Source of the DNA: Prorocentrum cordatum
Lineage: Eukaryota > Sar > Dinophyceae > Prorocentrales > Prorocentraceae
Assembly (NCBI GenBank): GCA_963575745.1
Contig: CAUYUJ010000657.1
Span: forward strand, 80,001-110,999
Length of the DNA: 30,999 nucleotides
Direction: 5' to 3'
Of this stretch, positions 19,507-29,610 are shown in pieces. A program made the translations under genes and the position numbers. The notes below the pieces were generated by a model. That model saw only the letters and a list, made by a program, of their open reading frames with translations. It had not been told where the DNA came from and made no database searches. Numbering within the stretch: the stretch's first letter is position 1; every line of letters starts with the position of its first letter.

Positions 19507-21389
19507 AGAAGAAGGCGAAAAAGGAAAAGAAATCAGAAGAGAAAGCCGAGAAGGCGGGAGAGGCGGAGGAGGGGAAGGAACTGGAGAACGAGGGGGAGGG
19601 GAGGGGGAGGGAAAGGCCATCGCCGCGGCCCCGCGGTCTAAGCGCGTACCCGGCAGGTGTTCAGGATGATCCCGCAGCAGTCCGTGCTTCAGCTGGAGGG
19701 GCAGGGAAGCGTTTCACGGTCGAAGAGGGCCCGTCCCCTCCCTGCCTCTTGTCTCCCTGTCTCCCTGGTCCCTATCCTTTTCCTTGCCTGTCTGCCTGCG
19801 CGTTCTCGAGCGCGTAGGCCAGGCTTTTGCTGGTGCCGCCCTCCCCCATTGATGAACCCCCTCCCCTCTCCTCCTCCTCCTCCTCACCACCCTCCTCCTC
19901 CTCCTCCATCTCCCTCTTGCTGCTGCTGCCGCTGAAGGCTACATGGTCTCAGTGAGACGCACCCCTCTCCTCCTCCTCCTCGTCCTCTTTCTCCTCCTCC
20001 TCCTCGTCCTCGTCCTCCTCCTCTGCCTCCTCCTCGTCCTCCTCCTCCTTCTCCTCCTCCTCCTCCTTCTCCTCCTGTTTTCCATCACTATCACCATTAC
20101 CTCGCCTCACCCACCTCGTCTTTTGCCCTCGAGCCGTGGTCCCTCCCTGCCCGCTCCTCCGTCTCTCGGTCTCGGTCTCCCAGTGCAGTACCCTGCGCTC
20201 GACCTGACCCGTGAGACTGCCATCCTTGCCACCGTCCGTTGCTTCTGTATCTATCACGTAGTTAACGAAATTACTGGTGAGCAGGATGGTCGGGCTCTCT
20301 CAGCCCCTCAGCAGCTTGAAGTTCACAAACTGGCCTTGAGCAACATGCCACACAACCATGCCCTTCTTTCCTCTCCGTCAGGAGCCACCCAGCCTTGCAG
20401 CTAGCTGAGGCCGCGGCGTTGAGTCAGTCGACCTCGAACTCATCGAAGGTACTGGCGCTCCTCCTCCTCCTCCTCCTCTTCCTCCTTCTGGGCCTCATGA
20501 CGATCAGATGCGTAGCACTTGGCACGACGGCACATTGAGTCCCGTCTTTGTTTGGTTCCATACGGGACAGCCACCCTGGGGAGGTGCTCAGGGGACGTTG
20601 GCACCCCAGGGCCGCTCGCTCATCATGGTCCTCATCCTTCTCGATACCGTCCTCTTCCCTCCCTCCCTTCGTCGTCGTCGTCGTCGTCGGCGGCGGCGTC
20701 GTCGTCGTCTGCCTCGTCATCCACCCTCTTCTCGTTGTCCTCAGCGAGGTGTGGGGAGTCAGGCTGCTGGTTCGGGGGGTTGTGGTGCGTGTTTGCCGAT
20801 CGTCCCGGGAATGCACTCGTCGCCCTGGCTGGGTTCCAATCCCTAAGCAGATCGGGCCCGAGGAGGAGGAGGAGGAGGCGGAGGAGGACGAGGAGGAGGA
20901 GGAGGAGGAGGGACCCGATCAGTCAGGGACCCGAGCGCCCCTTCGAGATTGGGGAGGAGCGCGTGTCCCTCAGCCGCTGCTGCTACCGTTCCTCCTCCAT
21001 CCTCCTCCTCCACCTCCTCCACCACCTCCACCTCCCCTCCTCCACCTCATACCTTCCTCCTCCCCCTCCTCCTACTCTCCTCTCCTCCTCCTCCTCCTCC
21101 TCCTCCTTCTCCCCTCCCCCTAACCCCCTCCCCCCCCCCTCCCCTCAGCCCCTCCCCCCTCCCCCTCCTCCTCCTCCTCCTCCTCCTCCTCCTCCTCCTC
21201 CTTCCTCCTCCTACTCCTCCTTCTCCTCCTCGCTCCTCCTCCTCCTCCTCCTCCTCCTCCTCCTCCTCCTCCTCCTCCTTCCCTCCTCCTCCTCCTCCTC
21301 CTTCTCACTCATCCTCATATCCCATCCTCCTCCCCTCCTCCTCTTCCTTTCCTCCTCTTCCTCCTCCCCCTCCTCCTCCTCCTCCTCCT
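19507..21389. repeat. Loop of the fold-back structure, CTC/GGA-rich
   Basis: About 1.9 kb between the arms. It contains purine-rich DNA to 19618, mixed DNA, CTC tracts at about 19869-19915 and 19967-20085, a GTC patch at about 20673-20712, a GGA tract at about 20858-20911, and the inner CTC array that runs into the right arm (from about 20988). No conserved gene was recognised. Ser/Pro/Leu- or Glu-rich frames come from the trinucleotides. Confidence 0.6.
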
Positions 21390-22496
21390 CCTCCGCCATT
21401 CCTTTTTCTCATACATAACTTCGCCCTGTCGCACCACGAGTCCATTTTTAGGGCCGGCAGGGCGTTTCGCCTGAGATGTCCTCATCATCTGTGACTTTGA
21501 AACTTAAAATTTTGCAACATTTTCACCGATGGAGGGCGGGTGGTTTTCAACATGTGGCTCTCGCCTTAGCGCGGCGCACATTCGTTCTAAACATCTGCAA
21601 GAGTTTCGCGGATTGCGGGCGGGTGGTTTTCAACATGTGACTCTCGCCTCAGCGCGGCGCACACTCGTTTTACGCATTTGCAAGAGTTTCACGGATTGAG
21701 GGCGTGTGGTTTTCAACATGTGACTCTCGCCTCAGCGCGGCGCACATGAGTTTTAACAATGTGCAAGAGTTTGGCGGACTGAGGGCGTGTGGTTTTCAAC
21801 ATATGGCTCTCGCCTTCGCGCGGCGCACATTCGCTTTAAACATTTGCAAGAGTTTCACGGCTTGATGGTGGGTCGTTTTCAAAATTTGGTTCTCGCCTTC
21901 GCGCGGCGCACACTCGCTTTAAGCATTTGCAAGAGTTTCACGGATTGAGGGCGGTTCCTTTTCAACATGTGGCCCTCGCCTCAGCGGCGCGCACATTCGT
22001 TTACGAACGTGCAAGAGTTTCACGGACTCCCATCGTCAACGTACCAGGAATGGTGTTTTTGGAAGGAGTCCGGATTTTGAGGGTTCGACAGTTACGCTGG
22101 TTCGCTGTGTTGAGGTCCCAGGAATGGCGTTCTGGCACGATTCAGGGTCCTCAACACGCAACAGTCAGGTTGATCCGTGGCTTTGGAATCTCCCGAACAA
22201 TGTTTTGGAATGCTTCAGGGTCTTCAAACGGTTGTTTTCCAACGAGGCAGTTCCCGCAATGGACACGAACCGTTGTAGGGGCCTGTGAAGAAGGAGCTTG
22301 GAGGGAGGGTTGATTCCAACATCGTTGATGATTCTTGGGTTTACGCTGGTCCTCCTCCTCCTCCTCCTGCTTCTCCTCGTCCTCCTCCGCCTCTGCCTCC
22401 TCCTCCTCTTCTTCCTCCTCCTGCTCCTCCTCCTCCTCCTCCTCCTCATCTCACTCCCCCTCCCCCTCCTCCTCCTCCTTCTCCTCCTCCTACTCC
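21390..22496. repeat. Large inverted repeat, right arm (before retroelement)
   Basis: Mirror order of the left arm: end of a CTC array (to 21405), a flank (21421-21490), 6 units of an 83-bp satellite (ctctcgcc marker at 21558, 21641, 21724, 21807, 21890 and 21973), a unique block (about 22030-22348), and a CTC tract (22349-22496). The right satellite has a strict 83-bp period while the left has small indels. The CTC tract ends exactly at the spliced-leader start of the retroelement. Confidence 0.85.
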
Positions 22497-22500
22497 TCCG
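22478..22500 (+). repeat. Candidate target-site duplication (left)
   Basis: The 5' flank ccttctcctcctcctactcc resembles 29680-29702 downstream (ccttctcctcctcctcctcc) with one mismatch. The sequence is low-complexity, so the match could be chance within a CTC array. Confidence 0.3.
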
Positions 22501-22518
22501 TAGCCATTTTGGCTCAAG
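22497..22518 (+). other. Complete dinoflagellate spliced-leader sequence (genomic copy)
   Basis: 22 nt starting TCCGTAGCC and ending TTTTGGCTCAAG, identical to the known dinoflagellate spliced leader (first base A, G or T). It is followed by CC, not by the GT donor that an SL RNA gene would have, so it is a reverse-transcribed leader and not a leader donor gene. The first T could also belong to the CTCC flank. Confidence 0.93.
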
Positions 22519-22533
22519 CCATTTTGGCTCAAG
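22519..22533 (+). other. Relict truncated spliced leader
   Basis: 15 nt, CCATTTTGGCTCAAG, an exact copy of the leader's 3' part directly behind the complete leader. This is the known form of a relict leader in dinoflagellates. An earlier integrated leader carries an internal AG (in GTAG before CC), which served as acceptor in the next round of trans-splicing, so only the part after that AG remains. Confidence 0.92.
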
Positions 22534-22668
22534 ACCCATGCTTTGGCGGGCTGAGCCCGCATTGGCAAGAACGGATACCGCTAGTCCGCGGCAGCTTTCA
22601 ACCAGTCAGGAGGTCCCTCTCTCGAGGGGTTCGCGAGCCTCCAACATCCCTTTCCTAGCTCTCGTGCC

Positions 22669-23505
22669 ATGGCTCCTGCTGGCCCTGGTGAGTGGGAGCG
22701 CCGCCCGTGGGTCCAGGCCTCCAGGCCCCGTCGCTGGGGAGGCACTATACCCGAGGGAGGAGTTTCGGCTGATAAGTGGGATAAATGGGACAGCCAGCGA
22801 GGCAAGCACGAGGAGGATTGGAAGACGGTGGCTGGGCCCAAAGGAGAAATTCTATGCCACCACTGCGGTTGCCGGAAGAACTCAAAAGGATCGATGTGCT
22901 GCAAACATTGTGGCCAAAAGCTTGGCTCTCGACCCCAACCTCTGGAAGACCCTGGGGCCCCCAAGGTGTCGGATGAGATGGGGAAGGGAGCGGGCAAAGG
23001 GAAGAAAGGTTACAAAGGTGGCAAGGGAGATCCGCTCGGTGGCAAGGGCACAGGCAACCTCTCCTCGGCACTCCCTCCTGGACCTGTTCCCGAAATTCCT
23101 CAGGCCAAGGCCATCGAACTACAGCGTTTGGCTCGTGAGGCTGGGGACGCTGTGGGGGCCGCGCGCTATGGAGCCCTGGCGCAGAGAGCGGCTCCGCCCC
23201 CGAAGCCGTCGGGGAGGCAGAGGCTCATTGCCGCGGAGCAGAAGCAGGAGAAGCTCGAGAAGCGCCTCAACAGCGAGTTCGAGAAGCTGGAGCGCTGGCG
23301 TCGGGCGACTGAAGAGTTGGCAGCCACGGTCGGGGCCCTGGCCGACGAGCTGCAGGCCGCCGACGCCGAGGTGGCAGCCGCCCTGGTGGAGCTCCAGAGC
23401 CAGCACAAGGGACCACCAGCGACGGAGTCCAGCGGCCTGGCAAGCATCAGCCTGCGAAAGCTCATTGACGGCGAAATGGAGTTGGCCAGCCTTAATTTCT
23501 TGTGA
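22669..23505 (+). CDS. LINE ORF1 protein (zinc-binding cysteines, coiled coil)
   Basis: A nucleic-acid-binding chaperone-like ORF1 product, expected to coat the element's RNA. The start at 22669 is the first ATG in frame after the leader, in context gtgccATGG, about 135 nt downstream of it. Residues 62-84 carry C63-x2-C66-x-C68 and C77-C78-x-H80-C81, a zinc-ribbon-like motif. Residues about 102-125 are Gly/Lys-rich. Residues about 180-250 (QKQEKLEKRLNSEFEKLE, and further heptads) form a coiled coil. The frame stops at 23503 (tga), but coding-like sequence continues one frame over (CDDFIDVEAVKGSYEVSEED onward) to 23920, so the true protein was longer by about 140 residues and a 1-nt frameshift at about 23490-23505 has cut it. 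Confidence 0.75.
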   Translation: MAPAGPGEWERRPWVQASRPRRWGGTIPEGGVSADKWDKWDSQRGKHEEDWKTVAGPKGEILCHHCGCRKNSKGSMCCKHCGQKLGSRPQPLEDPGAPKVSDEMGKGAGKGKKGYKGGKGDPLGGKGTGNLSSALPPGPVPEIPQAKAIELQRLAREAGDAVGAARYGALAQRAAPPPKPSGRQRLIAAEQKQEKLEKRLNSEFEKLERWRRATEELAATVGALADELQAADAEVAAALVELQSQHKGPPATESSGLASISLRKLIDGEMELASLNFL

Positions 23506-23920
23506 CGATTTCATTGATGTGGAGGCTGTCAAGGGCAGCTACGAGGTGTCTGAAGAAGACCTACGTGAGCTCGAGGAACGTAAGAACGACGTGGCGAAGC
23601 AGATGCAAGAGGTGCTGGGATCGGTGTTTCGCCAAGCGCTGGAGAAAGCCAACTCCGCTCACGACCAGCACAAGGAGCACCTCAAACGTCTTCAAGCTAA
23701 GCGACGACGTACCGCTGATGACGGCCCTGGCGAACAAGCAGCAGCCACTGGGGGGATCGAGCCTGGACCAGGGGTATCGCCAAGCCCAGAGACAGCGACG
23801 CCGTGCTCAACCGCTGAGGCGACGGTGGATGCGATGGGAAAGGCTGCCCCACAGGTGGACATTCGCTCTCGCGTCGCTGCTGACGGTGGCGTCAAAGCTG
23901 CTAAACGGGCAGGCCTTTAG
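23493..23920 (+). pseudogene. ORF1 tail, displaced by frameshift
   Basis: The frame reads CDDFIDVEAVKGSYEVSEED, then LRELEERKNDVAKQMQEV and a further charged helix HDQHKEHLKRLQAKRRR, and ends in a Pro/Ser/Ala linker. The helical, charged pattern continues the coiled coil of the upstream part, and codon use looks constrained compared with the other two frames. It has no start of its own. The frames of ORF1 tail and ORF2 overlap by up to 60 bases near 23860-23920, as if they were once one polyprotein or coupled by a frameshift. Confidence 0.6.
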
Positions 23921-26900
23921 CAACAGCGCGAGCTCGACTCAGGTGGGGGCGACGTGGTCGAGTTCGGCGACGCCCTGTTCTTGGTCCTCGAAGTCGTTTG
24001 CCACGTGCGCATCGGCGAAGCCATCTTCTTCGGTTGAGTGGTCAGCGTCGGGGTTGGCTACTCCCCGTGCTGCGGTGTCGCCGTCGGCGCCAGTGTCGGC
24101 GACTCCCTCGGCAGCGGTGGCGACGTCGACTTCGCGGGTGGCGTCTACCAGTTTTGTCGGATCGGAGTCCAGGTGCGCCTCGAGCCTGGTCTCCCCAGAG
24201 TTTAATTGCGGGGAAGGGCGGCCACGTGTGTCGGCAACAGGTCAGAGCGCCGAGTACGTGACAGCCAGTCAGAACGCAGCCGTCAAGCCCAACCAGAACT
24301 TGGCGGCCCTCCCGTCCAAACCTTTTGTCGGATGCAGGAAGGAAATTTCAGCGTCAGAGCGCGACAGCCAGGTGCTCCTCGAGCCTGGCTGTCTCAGAGT
24401 AGATTGTGTGAATCCACCGTGGGAGTCTGGAGTTAGATCGCAAAATCCTGGGGGCAACCGATTCTCGGACGAAGTGCCCACCCAGGTTCAGTCGCCACGG
24501 GCTGGGTCTCGAGCCAAGGGAGTCAGTGTTGAGTCACCCCATGGAGAGTCTCAAGCAGCGCTGCAGCAGAAGCAGGTCATCTCCTTGTTGGAAGGGCTCC
24601 CTCCTGAGGATCACGGTGACCTAGGCACGTTCCGAGTCGGCACTCTCAATGCGAATACGTGGCCAAGGGCTCGGATCACCATGCCATGGATCGAGAAACA
24701 ATGCCAGATGCCGCACGTGTTATGTATTCAGGAGACCGTGTTGGACCAGTCGGGGGAAGCAGGAGCCCATCAATGGTCTCGCTCCTGCTCACGGAAGCTG
24801 GCGCTAGGTTCTGCCAAGCGCACTGGAGAATCGGCCAGATCTCTCTCAGCAGGAGTTGGCTTGTCTGCGGCCATGGGCATTGGTGTGGCCAAGCTCCAGG
24901 TGCCAGAGAGATGGCAGCACCGAGTGGTAATGAGACTCATGACGGTTGGCACGCACTCGTGGATCATCATCGGCTCAGTCTACGGCGTCGACTCCATCGG
25001 CCCCAAGGGCGAGAACCTGGAGTTGCTGGAGTTCCTTAGTGCCTTCTTGGGGGCGCAGCGGTTCCCGTTCCTGCTGGGAGGCGACTGGAATCTAGAACCC
25101 GAGGAGATCATGGAGATAGGCTGGCTGGACCTTGCAACCGCCACCATCTTCGCACCTGGCCTCCCAACCTGCAATGGCAAGGAATATGACTACTTCATTG
25201 GCTCCCAGGCTCTGGACGCCTTCCCCATGTCGGTGGAGGCCAGGGTGGACTCGCCGATTTCGCCACACTGCTACGTGGAGATCAAGCTTGAGGGCCTCAG
25301 GGATGAGCCTTTTGTCTGGGTTGAGGCGCCTCCGCGTGCCTTTCCGCTGGCTGATCAGGAGGCCAAGAGGAAGACCAGGAAGAAGGATATGTGTGCCAAG
25401 GAGACCGGTCTCACCTTGACCACGGAACCGCCAATGGTACCTGTGCTTGACGAGTGGCAGCTGGACGCCCCCGTGAGCTCGGTCGAGGAGGCGGCAGCGA
25501 GGTGGTTCCACGCGGCGGAGAAGTACCTGGTGCAGTTGTTCGAGATTCCGTCCTCGGACAGGAGGTTCTATGTTGGCAGGGAGAAGGGCGTGGTTCTCAA
25601 GAGGAAGAGGCTGGTGGATTGTGCGAAGTCTATTCTTGAGCGCCACGACGAGTCGGACACCAGAGCTTGGTTAAGCGCCCTCAGGCTATGGGATGCCCTA
25701 TGTGTAGCATCGTCAGCTCCGCCTGGTTCGAAAGCAGGCAGACCAGAGCACTCCACGAGATGCGAAAGGCAGCTGCTGGCCTTGGAGCTCCCTGAGGCCA
25801 TCTCGGATTCCCCCTCCCTGCAGGCAAAGGAGGTCCAGAAGTGGGTCGCCTTGGCCAAGAGGGGAGGTCAATTGTCTGCCTGGTTTCGGACGGTGCTTGC
25901 GGAGGAAGTGGAGATGCGCAGGCGCAAGGACTCACAAGCCAGGAGCAAAGCCTGGAGAGAGTTTGGCGAGCTCGCAGCGGATGGTTCTGGCAGGATTGCG
26001 CACGCGATCTCCAGGCCCAAAATGTTGGAGGAGGCGCCCACACTGGCCAAGGGCAAGGCCCATGGGCTCGTGGGAGCTGCGGCGATCACGGCGGTGCTGG
26101 AAGAATGGGAAGAGCTGTGGATCTCTGACGACAGGGCCCAGGAGGCAGCGCCGTCGGACTGGAGTTACCCGTGGAAACTCGACCAGATCTCGGAGGACCA
26201 GATCGTCCAGGTCTGCCGCTCCTTTGGTATGTCCACTGGGCTGGGCTGGGACAACTTCCACATGAGGTTGGTGAGCTTCCTGGATGGGGTTTTTGTGCGG
26301 AGGCTACAAGAGATTTTATCAAGATGGGAGCGCAATCCGCACTGTGAGCGCATGTGGGTCACGATCAATGTATTTCTGCCTAAGCCAGGAGGAGGCACAC
26401 GCCCGATAGGGCTCTTGTGTTTCTGGGCACGTATTTGGAGCAGATGCAGGAGGCAGTATGTCAAGAGTTGGGAAGTATCTGTGGATGCGAAGTTTTTCTG
26501 GGGTAAAGATGCCACGACCAGTTGCGACAAGGCGGCGTACTTGCACAACATGCTGGCCTGCTACGCCAGAAGGAAGAGGATGTCGGCCATAACTGTGTTC
26601 TATGACATCCGCAAGTTCTACGAGAATGTCAGTCATCAGCAGCTTAGAGAAGCAGCAGAGCACTACAACTTCGACGGCGCCTTGCTGAAGGCGCTCTGCT
26701 GCCTGTATCGAGCGCCACGCCGTGCGCGATGGACAGGGGGCACGAGCAGAGTCAGTCATCCGAATGGTACTATTGTGGCTGGCTGCAGTGCGGCAACAGG
26801 GGTGGCGAAGCTGATGACATTGTGCCTCCTCAAGCGCCTGGCTGAGGAGACGCCCCCGTGTCGTGCGCTGAACGTCGTCGATGATTTGACAACGCATACC

Positions 26901-28010
26901 ATCGGAGGCCCCAGAACGGTTGTTGAGAACACGGTCAAGAGTTTCGAGATCGTAACATCGGAGCTGGACTCAAGGAAGCTGCCGATTAATTGGGACAAGA
27001 CGAGATTCATGATGTCCGACCGCTCTCAGCTGTCTGCGTTGATGCAGGATCCCAGGTGGAGTCTTTCGGAAGACAAGCTTGTCATCGCCCACCGCGACCT
27101 CGGCGGCGACTCGCTGGACGGCAGGGCGAGGAGGGTCGGCACGCAGGCTTCGAGATGTGAGGCCGCAAGCAGCACGGCGCGTGCCCTACGTCAGCTGGGG
27201 CAGAGTGAAAAGCATAGTAGAGTGTTTCGTGTGGGAGCGCTGGCTAAAGCTTCCTGGGGATCCCACATTTTGGGGATCCCGCCGACCACCCTCCATAAGC
27301 TTAGGGTCCAAGCTGCGAGATCCTGGGGCCCGCTTCTTCCTGGCACCTCCCTGGGTTTCAGGTTTCTTTCGGCGGCTCGCCTCTGGCTCAGGGACCCGCT
27401 TTTGGTGTCGGTGACGTCGGCTGTAAAGGAATTCGTCAGCGTCTGGTGGGCCCGCTCGATTTCCAAACCAGTGTTGGAAACGTGTGTCCAGGACGCCCTT
27501 GCGGTCCAGGGGAGCAGGGCCCCCTGGGGCCAAGTCCGACAGCCTGTGGCTGCGCTGTTCTTGCAGCTAGCTCGGATCCGCTGGAGGTTTGACGTGTCTA
27601 GAATGGCCCTGGTTGACGACTTCAACCGTGCGTGGTCAATTGATCGGTTTTCGCCCAAGTTTTTCACCCGTCTCCTGCGAGGCTCGGTCGTTCGGGCTAT
27701 CGAGCGGGAGGAGCAGTTGAAACAGTTCGATTTCGGGATGTGGAGTGGCCCAGTGTTCTGGCAACCCATCCATCAGCTCCTAGGGCGGAAATGTTCTGAG
27801 TCGTGGACCAAGTCGCACAAGGCAGCGTTGTCAGCCCTGTGCGCGAATGTGTACTGGTGCCAACACAGAGTGTACGAGCACAGCCCAGAGGCCCCTGACC
27901 AATGCCAGCTTTGCAGAGATGGTAGAGGTGGCACGTATGTGTACCAACCGTGTGCGGAAGATGGCGGTGGTACTTTGCAGGGGGGGGGGGGGGGGACGTC
28001 CCTGGCGTGA
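23921..28010 (+). CDS. LINE ORF2: APE endonuclease and reverse transcriptase
   Basis: The open frame physically spans 23502-28010 (1502 codons; residue numbers follow that frame), but its first ~140 codons shadow ORF1. A Ser/Ala/Thr-rich linker (140-360) precedes the endonuclease (about 375-600): TLNANTW (381-387), CIQET with E411, a VYGVDS block, GGDWN with D528 and N530, YDYFIGS with D563, and SPH with H589 (Pro where Asp is usual). A basic/helical spacer follows. The RT (about 945-1170) has LPKPGGGTRPIGL, motif A FYDIRKFYENVSH (D1035), motif B AGCSAATGVAKL, and motif C VVDDLT (D1127, D1128), with Val at the usual aromatic position. The tail holds a thumb-like region and C1468-x2-C1471. Roles: nick the target DNA and prime reverse transcription of the element's RNA. 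The frame breaks just after the cysteines near a 16-G run. Confidence 0.85.
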
Positions 28011-28440
28011 CGCGAGAAACCATAGAATCCCGTGGTTGATAGAGGGCCGGCTCGGTGGTGCGAATGTGGAGGCCATACTCTGACACACACGGATGCCGTG
28101 CTGGAGAAACTGGTAGGGTGTAAGCGCCAGATGTGCTTGTGTCCCGCGTAACACTATATCGCCTGGGTGGAGCGATCTCACCGGGCCGCGACCCTCTGGA
28201 AGTGCCGTCGACACCTCAGGCCTTTGCAGTGGCCTCAGAATTGCTTGACTCTGTTCAGTGAGAGAGGACGCCACGCAGGGGGCCAACGGTGTTCACAGAG
28301 TGACGGGTCTAGTGTTTTTAATGTGAGGAAAGCTCTCAGGTCTCGGGACTCCGGGGGGGGGGGGACGGGGGTTGAGGCGGGGTGGTGTGCGTGGAACAGT
28401 TGAGGAATGGTGACCCCTCGGGTGTGCCCTTTTTGGTGTC
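28011..28440 (+). pseudogene. Broken spacer and RNase H start
   Basis: Coding similarity continues but hops between frames. One frame reads WCECGGHTLTHTDAVLEKL before a stop, probably the partner of the cysteine motif at the end of ORF2. Another reads RRGPTVFT up to 28299, and a third SDGSSVFNVRKALRS from 28299. Together they look like the first strand of RNase H (the Val-Phe-Thr-Asp-Gly-Ser motif, first catalytic Asp) split by a short insertion around 28297-28302. A 12-G run (28353-28364) and an in-frame tga (28411-28413) follow. So the domain start is disrupted. Confidence 0.55.
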
Positions 28441-29610
28441 GTGCCGATCGGGGAAGCGCCTGGACAGCAGGCACGCGATGGCGAGGATTTTGCGGTGCTG
28501 ATGCTCTCCCGACGCTCGGTCCTCTCCGCTGGAGTGTCGCTCCATGTGGACTGTGCGGCCACGGTCGGCTGCCTCCGAAACCTCGCGGGGGCAGCTGGGG
28601 CGGCCTCGGCCCGAGCCCACTGGTGGGCGGAGATTGGGGACCGTTTAGAGGGCGTGGAGGTGCATCAGATCCCGTCTCACTCGTCAATGTTCGATGTTAG
28701 TGAAGGCCGTATCACGGAAATGCAGCGGTTTGGGAACTCTGAGGCTGACAGACTCGCCAAGGAAGGAGCTGAGCCATTCCGAATTTCGTGCGAGGACCGC
28801 CTGTTTGTTTCTGGTTATGCTGAGATTGTCCGTCGTGTCGGGCTGTACAGTGCCAGGCAGCAGGCGGAGTGTAGAGAGTTGGCCTTGAACGATCATCAAG
28901 GGTTGGAATGGCTCGGCTACGTCCTCCTGGACGCGGTCCCTGGCCTCCCCCTTCCTGGTTCGAACCCTGGGGATGGTGTGCCAAGTGCGCAGTGCGGTGT
29001 GCCTCAGGGTGTGCCTGGTGAGGGGGAGGGCCCTGGCGTGACCCCTGGTGCTGACTCTGGTGAGGAGCCTCCCGAGAACCCCCCGACCCCAGGAGCATGG
29101 CTCCAGCTGGGACACTCCCTCGAGCAAGGGGTGGTTTATGAGTCGGACGGCTGCACGTATCACGACACGATGCTGTGTTGCACGGCCTGCGGTGCGATGG
29201 CACACTCCAGCACGAAACGGGGGAATCTGCGGTCGAGGTGTCGTCCTGTCGCGTCGTGGGGTAGGGGGTTCTACCTGGACCGATTTCGTGCTGGAAGGTA
29301 TCCTGCGCATAGGAACCCTAGAGGGCTCACTATGGCGTACACAGGGGCCCCCTCTCCAGAGGTTCGCTCGGAGTGGAGGCCCTACTTTGAGGCCTGGGCC
29401 CAGGGCCGCGACCGCCCTCTGAGAGTTGCTCGGGGGGCCCAGCCCTCGCGCCGCGAGGGACCCGCTGCCGACAGTGCGCGAGGCCTTGCCATGCTCGGGC
29501 TGTCGAGGGCGGAGGTCGTCGAGCTCGGGGCCGAGGTCCAGGCCAGGCGCTGGAGAGGAGGCCTCCCCGTGGAGGAGGAGGATCTCTTCGGCTGCCTGGG
29601 CCCCTCCTAA
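28441..29610 (+). CDS. LINE RNase H remainder and C-terminal cysteine domain
   Basis: 389 codons counted from a GTG; there is no credible ATG start because this is an internal part of the polyprotein. The preceding in-frame codons (CALFGV, from 28420) also belong to RNase H. RNase H features: QQARDGEDFAVL (catalytic Glu helix), HVDCAATVGCL (second Asp), HQIPSHSS, then GNSEADRLAKEGAE (last Asp). The domain would remove RNA from the RNA:DNA hybrid during retrotransposition. A linker rich in Pro/Gly (about residues 175-215) follows, then MLCCTACGAMAHSSTKRG with C-x2-C and a later H and C, a possible zinc finger. It ends with taa at 29608-29610. Confidence 0.78.
   Translation: MPIGEAPGQQARDGEDFAVLMLSRRSVLSAGVSLHVDCAATVGCLRNLAGAAGAASARAHWWAEIGDRLEGVEVHQIPSHSSMFDVSEGRITEMQRFGNSEADRLAKEGAEPFRISCEDRLFVSGYAEIVRRVGLYSARQQAECRELALNDHQGLEWLGYVLLDAVPGLPLPGSNPGDGVPSAQCGVPQGVPGEGEGPGVTPGADSGEEPPENPPTPGAWLQLGHSLEQGVVYESDGCTYHDTMLCCTACGAMAHSSTKRGNLRSRCRPVASWGRGFYLDRFRAGRYPAHRNPRGLTMAYTGAPSPEVRSEWRPYFEAWAQGRDRPLRVARGAQPSRREGPAADSARGLAMLGLSRAEVVELGAEVQARRWRGGLPVEEEDLFGCLGPS

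Noticed and set aside
22497-22533. Spliced-leader RNA gene
   Set aside because: The leader is followed by CC and a second truncated leader, with no GT donor and no Sm-site-containing SL RNA body.
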